This document shows, in pieces, positions 17,895 through 25,926 of a stretch of DNA of 64,000 nt (positions within the stretch are counted from its first letter, which is position 1; each line of letters starts with the position of its first letter). A program made the position numbers and the translations under genes. A model generated the notes under the pieces. That model did not search any database. It was not told the origin of the DNA and worked only from the letters and a program-made list of their open reading frames with translations. Origin of the DNA: G963667145 sp963676515 [NCBI: Candidatus Cloacimonadota bacterium] (GTDB lineage Bacteria; Cloacimonadota; Cloacimonadia; G963667145); the NCBI GenBank assembly GCA_963676515.1, contig OY781061.1, positions 434,001-498,000 of the forward strand. The letters are read 5' to 3'.

Positions 17895-18197
17895 TTATTT
17901 TACTGCGTTCAACTTGGCAATAATGCTATCTTTGGGTTGCACTCCCACGAACTGATCTACCTTTTTACCATCTTTGAGGATAAAAACTGCGGGTATGCTC
18001 ATTACATCGAACTCTTTGGCTAGCTCTGGGAAATCGTCCACATTCACTTTGCCGAAAGTTACGCCCTCTACCTCTTTCTCCAGCTCATCTATCACTGGCG
18101 AAAGCATCTTACACGGACCACACCACGGTGCCCAAAAATCCACCAAAACTACACCTTTTGCGGTTACTTCCTTGAAATTTTCATTACTCAAATTCAT
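17895..18197 (-). CDS. trxA: Thioredoxin
   Basis: This is a 100-residue cytoplasmic thioredoxin, a disulfide reductant for ribonucleotide reductase, peroxidases and repair enzymes. The active site WCGPC lies within DFWAPWCGPCKML (about 21-33), with the cis-proline loop SIPAVFILKDGK near residue 70. An in-frame ATG at 18260 would add 21 residues, but AAGGAG sits correctly before the ATG at 18197 and the family begins here. No dedicated thioredoxin reductase gene is adjacent. The two flavoprotein disulfide reductases flanking it are candidates for linked electron supply. Its promoter region carries the dyad described at 18229-18260. Confidence 0.96.
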   Translation of the reverse strand: MNLSNENFKEVTAKGVVLVDFWAPWCGPCKMLSPVIDELEKEVEGVTFGKVNVDDFPELAKEFDVMSIPAVFILKDGKKVDQFVGVQPKDSIIAKLNAVK

Positions 18198-18228
18198 CTT
18201 TTCTCCTTTTTTTGAAATGTTTGTCATT

Positions 18229-18260
18229 CTGTATTTCGCTAAACTCCAAAATACAGTCAA
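18229..18260 (-). promoter_or_regulatory. trxA promoter with 8-bp dyad, candidate ArsR operator
   Basis: On the plus strand CTGTATTT (18229-18236), 12 bases, then AAATACAG (18249-18256) form a perfect 8-bp inverted repeat. On the transcribed strand it directly follows TTGACT (18260-18255), a good -35 box, so the dyad covers the spacer and -10 region. The same arrangement occurs upstream of the NADH-oxidase-like gene. That the ArsR protein binds here is inference from proximity and from the 12-base-spaced dyads known for that family. Confidence 0.55.
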
Positions 18261-18294
18261 TAAAATTGTCCTCTTTTATAAAATATCCTTGTCT

Positions 18295-19644
18295 TTAAAC
18301 CTTAGATATCGCCATAGCTGTAGCTTTGATAAGAGGATAGCCCACTGGTGAATCGGTAAGAAGAGGATGCGTACCTATTTGAGAAGTCATCAGAGAGTAA
18401 ATTGTCATTCTATTTTGGATGATGAAACCCAGAACATTGGTTAATTCTCCACTGGAGATTCCTCCATAAACTGCTCCGCCCAAAACAAGACCAGATTTGC
18501 GACCTACCACCAATTTGACATATTGCTTGTTTACTCCTGGCAATGTCCCAGGATGCTTGTCCAAGCCCTCAAAATTACCAATCACATAATCTATGCCTTC
18601 CTCTTTAGCATTTCTCTCGGTAAGTCCTGCCACTCCAAACCCCTTATCGCCCAAAGCAGAAGCAAATATAGAAATAGTTCCGCTGAAAGTTTTGATGGAG
18701 CTAAGGCTAAATAGATTAAGACCAACAGTTCTACCTTCCGAGGCTGCGATGGAAGCTAGCATAGTCTTGACACTCTTACGAGTTACAAAATCTTTTTTGG
18801 CAGCACAATCACCCACAGCAAAAATATCTTTATCGGTAGTCCGCATATATTCGTCGACACTTATAAATCCATAATTATCTATCTCCAGATTGCATCTGTT
18901 TGCTAGGTCAATCTCTGGCAGATATCCGACGGACAAAACCACTGCATCTGCTTCTAACACCGTGCCATCGGACATCATCACACCTGAAGCTTTGCCATCT
19001 TTTTCTTCGATGCTCTTTACCACCTGATTCGTGATCAGTTTCACACCTCGCTCTTGCAGCAAAGCCTCCACCCTTTTGCCTATGTCCGCATCAAAAGCCA
19101 AGGGCAAAACGGTCTCCAATTTTTCCACCAAAGTCACATCTTTTCCTCTTTTGCGGAGCTCGTCAGACATCTCCACACCGATAAAACCAGCTCCGATCAC
19201 CACGATCTTTTGGCTGTTTTGCAGATAATCGTTCATCGTATCCAAATAATCTTTCTCTTTGGGAACTGTAAATACGCCCAGCAATGAAGCCCCTGGCAAC
19301 CATTTAGGCACAATTGGATTAGACCCTGTCGCTATAACCAGCTTGTCGTACTGCACCATTTCACCAGAAACCATCTTACATCTCTTTTCATCCCTATCGA
19401 TAGAAATAACGGTATCTACCATCATCTCAATACCTGCCGCATCAAATTTAGCTTTCACGGGCATAATGTTTTTGTCAGAAGAAGCCAGCGAACCAAACAC
19501 ATAGGGAATGCCACAAGGCACCAAAGTTTTCTCATTTTTAGTAATCACCAATATTTTTTTTTCTGGATAAACATTTTTACCCGTCAGAGCTGTAGCCAGA
19601 CCTCCTGCACTACTTCCAACAATCAACACATCCGTTTTTATCAT
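18295..19644 (-). CDS. CoA-disulfide reductase/NADH oxidase-type FAD-dependent oxidoreductase
   Basis: This is a 449-residue flavoprotein of the single-cysteine NADH oxidase, peroxidase and CoA-disulfide reductase group. It has an FAD-binding VGSSAGGLATAL (9-20), a redox cysteine in LVPCGIPYV (about 42-50, the equivalent of Cys42/43 in family enzymes), NAD-binding VIGAGFIGVEMSDEL (about 148-162), a second FAD motif DIFAVGDCA (about 277-285) and a C-terminal dimerisation domain. It would reduce oxygen, peroxide or a CoA/polysulfide disulfide with NAD(P)H. The C-terminal tyrosines that mark true CoA-disulfide reductases cannot be checked by eye. It has its own promoter, which shares an element with trxA. 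Confidence 0.88.
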   Translation of the reverse strand: MIKTDVLIVGSSAGGLATALTGKNVYPEKKILVITKNEKTLVPCGIPYVFGSLASSDKNIMPVKAKFDAAGIEMMVDTVISIDRDEKRCKMVSGEMVQYDKLVIATGSNPIVPKWLPGASLLGVFTVPKEKDYLDTMNDYLQNSQKIVVIGAGFIGVEMSDELRKRGKDVTLVEKLETVLPLAFDADIGKRVEALLQERGVKLITNQVVKSIEEKDGKASGVMMSDGTVLEADAVVLSVGYLPEIDLANRCNLEIDNYGFISVDEYMRTTDKDIFAVGDCAAKKDFVTRKSVKTMLASIAASEGRTVGLNLFSLSSIKTFSGTISIFASALGDKGFGVAGLTERNAKEEGIDYVIGNFEGLDKHPGTLPGVNKQYVKLVVGRKSGLVLGGAVYGGISSGELTNVLGFIIQNRMTIYSLMTSQIGTHPLLTDSPVGYPLIKATAMAISKV

Positions 19645-19975
19645 AACAATCTCCTTTATTTCGCTATTTCGCTAAATGACTAAATACTGTCAAGAGAAAT
19701 TCTTTTTCCCCAGTCAACACAAAAAAACAAAAGCCAGCGAACATCTACGACAAGGGGCTTCCAGAGTAGACATCCACCGACTTTTTTTAAAAAATCTTCA
19801 CTATTACACAAAAAAAACTCTCAACTTTTTTCCATAATCTTAATTACGCGGAAAAAGCTAAGAGCTTTAATATTCAAGCATCCCTACGACAGCATTATCT
19901 GTATCAGGTACAATGAGTATAATCTCAGCCTTCCCCCTATTTTCTAGGAAAAAGCACCTCAAAATATTTTTTAAA
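19645..19975. other. 331-base intergenic region upstream of the NADH-oxidase-like gene
   Basis: It contains the promoter/operator at 19664-19693 and a short AAAGCT/AGCTTT hairpin at 19854-19868. On the minus strand that hairpin is followed by TTTCC and could be a weak terminator of the WG-repeat gene. The remainder is AT-rich with no recognisable gene, RNA or repeat. Confidence 0.5.
19664..19693 (-). promoter_or_regulatory. NADH-oxidase-like gene promoter with shared dyad
   Basis: On the plus strand TATTTCGCTAAA (19665-19676), then AAATAC (19682-19687) and TGTCAA (19688-19693) repeat the trxA arrangement base for base in spacing. TTGACA on the transcribed strand is a consensus -35 box. The inverted repeat TATTT-N12-AAATA overlaps the spacer and -10. 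AGGAG lies just before the gene start. Shared control of two redox genes is inferred. Confidence 0.55.
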
Positions 19976-22132
19976 TCATTCCAAAATTTTACCTTTTTTA
20001 TCTATCCGCAAAGGCTGACCATTCAAGTTCACGAAAGAGACGCCGTCCACGAAATTCCGCACGCTGTTGTAAATCGTCGGGATTTTCACCTTGCCTTTCA
20101 TATCGATAAAGCCATATCTGCCATCTTCTTTGACGACCGCATACTCCTCTCTAAATCTGCCGATAGCTTCGTAAATATAAGGAGTCAAAAGTTTACCCTC
20201 AGTGTCCATCAATGCTACTTTGTCGCCTTTGGTCAAGAGCAAGAAACCATCTTCTCTGTCCACCACCGCTTGCAAAGAGGGTTTGATAATCTCTTTGCCT
20301 TTCTTGGTCATCACCCCAAACTTGTAAGCAAATTCCGTGCGTACTATATCTCCACTCATCCCTTGCACCGATTGATAATCTGTGCCAGTCCTCACTTTGC
20401 ACCTCTCTCCCAAAAAGCCATAACCACCGTTGATCATACACAAACTTATTCCGTTCACCACAGGATCTATGCGGTCATACTTAAAAGGGACGATGAGCTT
20501 TCCTCTATCGTTTAGCACCCCATATCTGTAGAGCTTCTTGGCTATCAAATACCCTTGGTCGTTGTATTTATCCAGATAAATATAATCCAGCGGGACATAG
20601 ATTTTGCCCTCTTTATTGACAGCTCCATATTGTGAGCCTAACTCCAGTTTCGCTCCGCCATACATAAAAGGGGTAATATTCTCGTATTTAGCATCCAAAA
20701 ACACCTCTCCAGCTTCGGAGACTAGACCGTAGCCGTTTTCAGTTTTGGTTCGCAAAAAGTTAGGGGCAATCTTGACCAGAGATAACTTGTTATACTGGGG
20801 TTTAACAACAGTGCGATAATCGTCTTTCGTCACAAAAATCAACCCCATTTTGCCCTCTTCCTGCACAAAATAAATATTATTAAAAAAACTTTTACTCAGC
20901 TTTTCATACTTAATGGGAATTATTTCTTTGCCATTGCGGATGTTGATAAAGCCATAATGTCTAGGATTTTTGTTGTCCGAGAGCATTACCAAATCTTCTT
21001 CGTAAAGTTTCGTGCCCACATAGTCGTAATCTTTTCCATCCAGATGCTCACCGCTCTTGACATCCAAAATCTGACTTTTGCCATCATCTACCACCACGCA
21101 CAAATCACTCAAACTATCGTTAAGAAATTTATAGCTAAAGAAAGTCGTTTCATTTTCACCAATGGGAAAAAATTTCTCATCTTTAGTTCCCCGGATATAG
21201 CCATTTTTCAGAACAGCAATTTCATCATAGATAGCCGGGACGATCAAAACGCCCTCACGATTAAGCACGCCATATTTTTCTTCTTTGCACACCTTGGCTA
21301 TCCTGCCTGTGAAATCATAGATAGTGTCATAATCTTCGGGAGCTACTACCACATTTCCAGCTGTATCGATTAGCCCCATTTTCCCGTTTCTTTTAACATA
21401 AAAAAAATCGTACTTGAGCTCCATAATCTCGTCGTAAACACCACTAGGAACGATGATTTTATTTGTGTACGGCACCAAGATACCCTCTTTGCCTTTGTAC
21501 AAGAAAGTGAAAAAATCTTCAGCAAGATTCTCTATCCTCTCGTATTTGATCGGCACTACTATATCGCCTGCAGGATTGACAAAACCATATCTTCCATTGA
21601 GGTAGACTTTACGCAGCCCTCGCGGAAAATACTTTTCTGAGGTAAGACGAGAACCTTTTGCGTTCAAGATACCAACCTCTTTGCCTTTCATATAAGTGAT
21701 GATGCCCTCTGATGGTCTTGTGAGCAAATCGTACATCAGCGGAATCACAGGAATGCCAATTTTATTGATGTAGCCGTACTTCCACTCGTTTCGCACCCTT
21801 GCCATGCCATTGCGGAAATCGTCCGCTTCCCGATAAACAAATTTCACGATTACAGAATTTTCCCTACTCATGTAACCCCAATATTTCTCACCGTTGACAT
21901 CCTTCCTGATTTTTATCAACTCTTCGGAAAATTCTCCCACTTGATGATATTTTGGACTGATAATAATATTGTTGTTTTCGTCTACGACTCCCCAGTTCTC
22001 GCCATCGCAAACCTTATACAGATCTTTTTCCATCGGAAATATAAATTTGTACTTACCTTGCACAGCCTGTGGCAATATCGCAAAAAGCGATGAGATTACC
22101 ATTAAGAAAAAAAGAAAAAAATATCTTCTCAT
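19976..22132 (-). CDS. Exported WG-repeat protein
   Basis: This is a 718-residue protein with a signal peptide (residues 1-26, MRRYFFLFFLMVISSLFAIL...). The rest is about 17 degenerate WG/KWG repeats of 35-40 residues, each with the pattern xYGxxxxxGxxxxxPxxYD: GRYGFVNPAGDIVVPIKY, EKYGVLNREGVLIVPAIYD, YRYGVLNDRGKLIVPFKYD and GRYGFIDMKGKVKIPTIY are examples. The repeats should form a beta-rich solenoid or propeller in the periplasm or on the surface. No catalytic domain is visible, and the function of the family is unknown. The start overlaps the aminotransferase stop (ATGA), so it is co-transcribed with a metabolic gene of no evident relation. Confidence 0.88.
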   Translation of the reverse strand: MRRYFFLFFLMVISSLFAILPQAVQGKYKFIFPMEKDLYKVCDGENWGVVDENNNIIISPKYHQVGEFSEELIKIRKDVNGEKYWGYMSRENSVIVKFVYREADDFRNGMARVRNEWKYGYINKIGIPVIPLMYDLLTRPSEGIITYMKGKEVGILNAKGSRLTSEKYFPRGLRKVYLNGRYGFVNPAGDIVVPIKYERIENLAEDFFTFLYKGKEGILVPYTNKIIVPSGVYDEIMELKYDFFYVKRNGKMGLIDTAGNVVVAPEDYDTIYDFTGRIAKVCKEEKYGVLNREGVLIVPAIYDEIAVLKNGYIRGTKDEKFFPIGENETTFFSYKFLNDSLSDLCVVVDDGKSQILDVKSGEHLDGKDYDYVGTKLYEEDLVMLSDNKNPRHYGFINIRNGKEIIPIKYEKLSKSFFNNIYFVQEEGKMGLIFVTKDDYRTVVKPQYNKLSLVKIAPNFLRTKTENGYGLVSEAGEVFLDAKYENITPFMYGGAKLELGSQYGAVNKEGKIYVPLDYIYLDKYNDQGYLIAKKLYRYGVLNDRGKLIVPFKYDRIDPVVNGISLCMINGGYGFLGERCKVRTGTDYQSVQGMSGDIVRTEFAYKFGVMTKKGKEIIKPSLQAVVDREDGFLLLTKGDKVALMDTEGKLLTPYIYEAIGRFREEYAVVKEDGRYGFIDMKGKVKIPTIYNSVRNFVDGVSFVNLNGQPLRIDKKGKILE

Positions 22133-23307
22133 TGCAAACTTTTTAAACCTTCCTTAAATCTTTTGATACCTTTCACAAGGTTTTCCATAGAGTTTGCATA
22201 AGAGAATCTAACACAACCCGGAGCACCGAAAGCCGAGCCAGGCACTATGGCGATATGATGATTTTCCAGCATATAATTGCAAAACTCCAAATCGTCTTTT
22301 ACTTTACCTCCCAAAAATGCCGAGATATCGGGGAAAGCATAAAAAGCTCCCCGAGGCATGGAGCATTTGACACCAGCGATAGAATTAAGCTCAGAGACCA
22401 TATATTTTCGCCTTACATCGAACTCCACCCTCATCTTTTCTACATCGTCTGTCTTCTCCGACAAAGCGGTGATAAAAGCTTTTTGGCTGATAGAGTTCAC
22501 ATTGGAGGAGACTTGCGACTGGATACTGCTCATCTTGGCGATAATCTCCACAGGACCTGCCGTGTAGCCCAATCGCCAGCCTGTCATCGCGAAAGCTTTG
22601 GATGCACCGTTGACAACGACTGTCATCTCTTTTATCGCCTTTGAGCATTCGGCTATGGAGACAAACTTGCCCTCATAAACCAGCTCTTCGTATATTTCAT
22701 CCGAGATTATCAAAATATTGTTCTTCACACAAAACTCGCCAATTGCATGCAGCTCTTGCTTGTCGTACACGCTTCCCGTGGGATTAGATGGAGAGTTGAT
22801 GATTATCGCCTTAATCTTGCCTTCACGAGCTACTAGCTTCTCTAGCTCGGTGATATCGATCTTGAAATCGTTCTCTTGTTTAGTCTCGAGATACACGGGA
22901 ATTCCTTGAGATAGCTCGATTTGGGCAGGATAAGTAACCCAATATGGAGCAGGCACTATCACCTTGTCCCCTGGGTCGCAAATGGTGAACATCAGGTAAA
23001 ATAAGCTAGCTTTGCCACCCGGAGAGACGATCACCTCTTGGGCAGAGTACTCCAAGTTGTTTTGCTCTTTTAGCTTCTTGGCAATAACTTTTCTCAGCTC
23101 TGGCATACCAGGAGCAGGTGTGTAGCGGGTAAAGTTGTCGTCGATTGCTTTTTTACCAGCTTCCTTGATATATGTGGGCGTATCGAAATCAGGCTCTCCA
23201 ACTCCGAAGTTGACCACATCTATCCCTTGCGAAACCATTTGCTTAGCTTTGGCTGCCACCGCCATTGTTGGCGAGGATTTGATTGCTATTGCTCTTTTAC
23301 TCAACAT
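22129..23307 (-). CDS. Class I aspartate aminotransferase (type Ib)
   Basis: This is a 392-residue PLP enzyme of fold type I, probably aspartate aminotransferase, linking glutamate, oxaloacetate and aspartate. Motifs are FGVGEPDFDTP (about 34-44), YTPAPGMPELR (about 62-72), INSPSNPTGSVYD (about 169-181), SDEIYEELVY (about 202-211) and the PLP lysine in GASKAFAMTGWRLGY (about 234-248). The FGVGEPDFDTP start is typical of the Ib subgroup, some members of which also act on prephenate. The WG-repeat gene follows with a 4-base overlap. Confidence 0.9.
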   Translation of the reverse strand: MLSKRAIAIKSSPTMAVAAKAKQMVSQGIDVVNFGVGEPDFDTPTYIKEAGKKAIDDNFTRYTPAPGMPELRKVIAKKLKEQNNLEYSAQEVIVSPGGKASLFYLMFTICDPGDKVIVPAPYWVTYPAQIELSQGIPVYLETKQENDFKIDITELEKLVAREGKIKAIIINSPSNPTGSVYDKQELHAIGEFCVKNNILIISDEIYEELVYEGKFVSIAECSKAIKEMTVVVNGASKAFAMTGWRLGYTAGPVEIIAKMSSIQSQVSSNVNSISQKAFITALSEKTDDVEKMRVEFDVRRKYMVSELNSIAGVKCSMPRGAFYAFPDISAFLGGKVKDDLEFCNYMLENHHIAIVPGSAFGAPGCVRFSYANSMENLVKGIKRFKEGLKSLQ

Positions 23308-23343
23308 TTCCCTTCTCCTTACATATATAATGATAATCTAAAC

Positions 23344-24603
23344 CTATACAATGCAATTACCTTCGAACCTGTGTGGCTTGTCAAACAGATAATCATTTTT
23401 TAATAAGAGTTTTTGGCACTCTCGCAAAGATGGCACAATTTTCATTTTTCTGTCCAATTGCTGCAAAGTTCCATAAAATTCTGGATTTACTTCGACAATA
23501 GGCAACTCTGCTTTGTAAGGCACTAGTTCAAAAAAATCCGACAAACTAAAAAAGTCTGAACGCATTAGCAAGAGGTCGCTCGTTTTTTTCACTGGCATAA
23601 ATCTAACTCTTGGCACGAGTAGCACTTTACTTTTGGCAAACACAGAAATGGCTGAGCCCATCGCTGTCTCCATCTGTAGCACCTTTTGCCCTTGCACAGT
23701 TTTGGGGTTCACTATCAGAGGCAAACGAAAATCGCCCTTAGCTTTTAGCGATTGCAAATTTACCCACAAACTGTTTGTGTTGAAATATTTGTGCTTTTCT
23801 ATGTTTTGGAAATCTGCCAAGTCGCCCTTTTTGGTCTGTGCCAATTCCCTCAAGGTCAGCTTGCCGTTTTGCTTTGCCAGATGTCCGCCTTTCCTATCCA
23901 TCGCTGTCCTAGAGCAGACCTCCATCAGAAAATCCAGACCGCTCTTGGCAAAATATTGCAAGATTTTCGCATCAAAACTTGCTCCCAGATTGTCGGAATT
24001 GGAGATAAAAGCGTAGTCGATTCCTTTGCTCAAAAGCTCGTCCAGCAAGCCACTGACCTGCAAAGCGGTGTAAATATCGCCATGTCCCGGAGGCGACCAG
24101 TTGAGTTTCTCATCGGCAAAATCGCAAAGGGATAAATCGTCTGCCCGCAGGCGAGGGTAGCTGTTTTGCATAAAGTCCAAGGGGATGTCCTGCTTAAGCC
24201 GTGAAGTGTATTTGCTCAGATGTCGTCGGCTGTCCTGCGCGGTGGCGTAGCTGTGCATAAAGGCAAGTGGCAGCTCCCCATCGACAGCTAGCACCTGCTC
24301 CACGATGATGTCCAGAAAATTGAGTCCGTCCTTCACCTCGATGAGGCTCTTGGCTCTTTTCAAGCCCATAGATGTGCCCAGACCTCCGTTCAGCTTGATT
24401 ATCACCGCTTGAGCTCTTACCTCTTTGGTGCTTGGCGATAGCTGATCATACTCGAGCAAATCCTGCTGTGCCAACGGTTCTATGTCCGTCTCGTCGATAT
24501 AGCTGCTCTCCCTCTTCAGTGCCTCTTGTCTGTAATAAATGAAATCGGTGATTACTTTCGTGGGCAAGCCAGCTTTTTTCATCTTCTCTGCTATCCTTTG
24601 CAA
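23344..24603 (-). CDS. UTP-glucose-1-phosphate uridylyltransferase, eukaryotic-type UDPGP family
   Basis: This is a 419-residue enzyme making UDP-glucose (or UDP-N-acetylhexosamine) from UTP and sugar 1-phosphate for envelope polysaccharides. The UDPGP signature KLNGGLGTSMGLKRAKSLIE (about 71-90) contains the nucleotide loop and lysine. SPPGHGDIYTAL (about 169-180) is the sugar-binding segment. YAFISNSDNLGA (about 196-207) holds the acidic residue. This family is unlike bacterial GalU and is scattered among bacteria. The start is TTG with AGGAG 5 bases upstream. An ATG seven codons further in has a much weaker site. Confidence 0.88.
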   Translation of the reverse strand: MQRIAEKMKKAGLPTKVITDFIYYRQEALKRESSYIDETDIEPLAQQDLLEYDQLSPSTKEVRAQAVIIKLNGGLGTSMGLKRAKSLIEVKDGLNFLDIIVEQVLAVDGELPLAFMHSYATAQDSRRHLSKYTSRLKQDIPLDFMQNSYPRLRADDLSLCDFADEKLNWSPPGHGDIYTALQVSGLLDELLSKGIDYAFISNSDNLGASFDAKILQYFAKSGLDFLMEVCSRTAMDRKGGHLAKQNGKLTLRELAQTKKGDLADFQNIEKHKYFNTNSLWVNLQSLKAKGDFRLPLIVNPKTVQGQKVLQMETAMGSAISVFAKSKVLLVPRVRFMPVKKTSDLLLMRSDFFSLSDFFELVPYKAELPIVEVNPEFYGTLQQLDRKMKIVPSLRECQKLLLKNDYLFDKPHRFEGNCIV

Positions 24604-24689
24604 ATCTTCTCCTCATTCGTATCGAATAAATCTTAAAAACTTTTGCCTCCAGTCATTCTTTGACGAAAATGTTGTCAACAGGATTTGTC

Positions 24690-24718
24690 TTGACATTTGC
24701 CACCCAAAAAAGTTTTTA
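24690..24718 (+). promoter_or_regulatory. Predicted promoter of the Cys/Met PLP enzyme operon
   Basis: TTGACA at 24690-24695 is a consensus -35 box, and TTTTTA at 24713-24718 a weak -10 at 17-base spacing. A minus-strand TTGACA overlaps the palindromic GTTGTCAAC at 24671-24679 and could serve the divergent UDPGP gene. No S-box, SAM or T-box element is recognisable. Confidence 0.35.
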
Positions 24719-24749
24719 AAACAAATTTTAATGAAAGGAATGTATAAAA

Positions 24750-25925
24750 GTGAAATTTGATACCAAAGCAATTCACCCAAAGAAAGAGGAAAAAACTTTT
24801 TGCAACGCCCTGAGCTCACCGATAGCGATGAGTTCAACTTTTACTTTCGACTCTATCGACGATGTTCAAAAGGTGATGAGTTTCCAGAGCGACGACTTCG
24901 TTTACACTCGTGGGAACAATCCCACTCTGCGAGAGCTGGAAAACAAACTAAGCCTGCTGGAAGATGGAGCTGGAGCGGTAGCTTTCGCCTCGGGCATGGC
25001 TGCTATCACCTCTGTGCTGCTCTCTTTTCTGTCTCCAGGCGACGAAGTGATAGCTCACCGCACGCTTTACGGTTCTGCCCACAGTGTAATTAGCAAACTT
25101 TTACCCAAATACAAAATAGTGCCCAAAATCAGAGATTTGACCGACCTTTCTCAGCTACAAAAAGCTATCACACCGAAAACCAAAGTCATCTACTTCGAGA
25201 CTCCAGCCAACCCAAATTTGGATGTGCTAGATATAAAAAAAATCTGCCAAATCTCCCAAGCTACGAAAATAGCGGTGGTAGTCGACAATACTTTTGCCAC
25301 TCCATATCTCACCAAGCCACTAAATCTGGGAGCAGCCGTCGTGGTGCATAGTGCCAGCAAGTACCTCTGCGGGCACGGAGACGCCATCGGCGGAATAGCA
25401 GTAGCAAAAGACGCCAACTATCTGGCTGATTTGAAGTTCAACTATATGTGCGAGCTAGGAGGCGTGTTGAGTCCGTTCAACGCCTTTTTAATCTTGCGAG
25501 GCATCAAAACTCTTGGCTTACGGATGGATAAGCACTGCTCCTCGGCACAAAAGGTTGCCGAATTTTTGCTAAAGCACCCCAAAGTAAAGAGCGTAAGCTA
25601 TCCGGGATTGCCCTGCTTTCCGCATCACAGCTTGGCAAAAGAGCAGATGAGTGACAAGTTCGGCGGAATAATAAGTTTTGAGACTAAAGGTGGACTAGCA
25701 GCTGCCAAAAAGCTAGCCGACAGCATTACGCTTTTCAAACTTGCCGTCTCTCTGGGAGATTGCGAATCCCTAATCGAAGTGCCAGCAGCAATGACCCATT
25801 TTTGCTATCCACAGGACAAACTAAGCGACTTCGGGCTGACACCCTCGATGGTCAGGCTCTCCATCGGACTGGAAGATCCTCGCGACCTTATCTCGGCACT
25901 AGAGCTCGCCCTTAGCAAAATCTAA
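24750..25925 (+). CDS. Cys/Met metabolism PLP-dependent enzyme (cystathionine gamma-synthase / methionine gamma-lyase family)
   Basis: This is a 391-residue fold-type I trans-sulfuration enzyme. Motifs are FVYTRGNNPTLRELE (about 50-64), FASGMAAI (about 80-87), VVDNTFATPYL (about 175-185) and the PLP lysine in HSASKYLCGHGDAIGG (about 197-212). The substrate-determining loop reads RTLYGSAHSVI, with Ser where methionine gamma-lyase has the reactive Cys, so I do not assign gamma-lyase. O-acylhomoserine sulfhydrylase, cystathionine synthase or lyase are all possible. The start is GTG with AAGGA about 9 bases upstream. The TagF-like gene begins 1 base after the stop. Confidence 0.85.
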   Translation: MKFDTKAIHPKKEEKTFCNALSSPIAMSSTFTFDSIDDVQKVMSFQSDDFVYTRGNNPTLRELENKLSLLEDGAGAVAFASGMAAITSVLLSFLSPGDEVIAHRTLYGSAHSVISKLLPKYKIVPKIRDLTDLSQLQKAITPKTKVIYFETPANPNLDVLDIKKICQISQATKIAVVVDNTFATPYLTKPLNLGAAVVVHSASKYLCGHGDAIGGIAVAKDANYLADLKFNYMCELGGVLSPFNAFLILRGIKTLGLRMDKHCSSAQKVAEFLLKHPKVKSVSYPGLPCFPHHSLAKEQMSDKFGGIISFETKGGLAAAKKLADSITLFKLAVSLGDCESLIEVPAAMTHFCYPQDKLSDFGLTPSMVRLSIGLEDPRDLISALELALSKI

Positions 25926-25926
25926 G

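Noticed and set aside
18198-18260. 21-residue N-terminal extension of thioredoxin
   Set aside because: It would cover the operator-promoter region, and AAGGAG is correctly placed before the ATG at 18197.
19854-19868. AAAGCT/AGCTTT hairpin as terminator of the WG-repeat gene
   Set aside because: The stem is only six pairs and weakly GC. The T-run is short, so it is not listed as a terminator.
24604-24749. SAM or T-box riboswitch before the Cys/Met PLP enzyme gene
   Set aside because: The 146-base divergent gap has no room for the conserved helices, and no matching core motifs were found.
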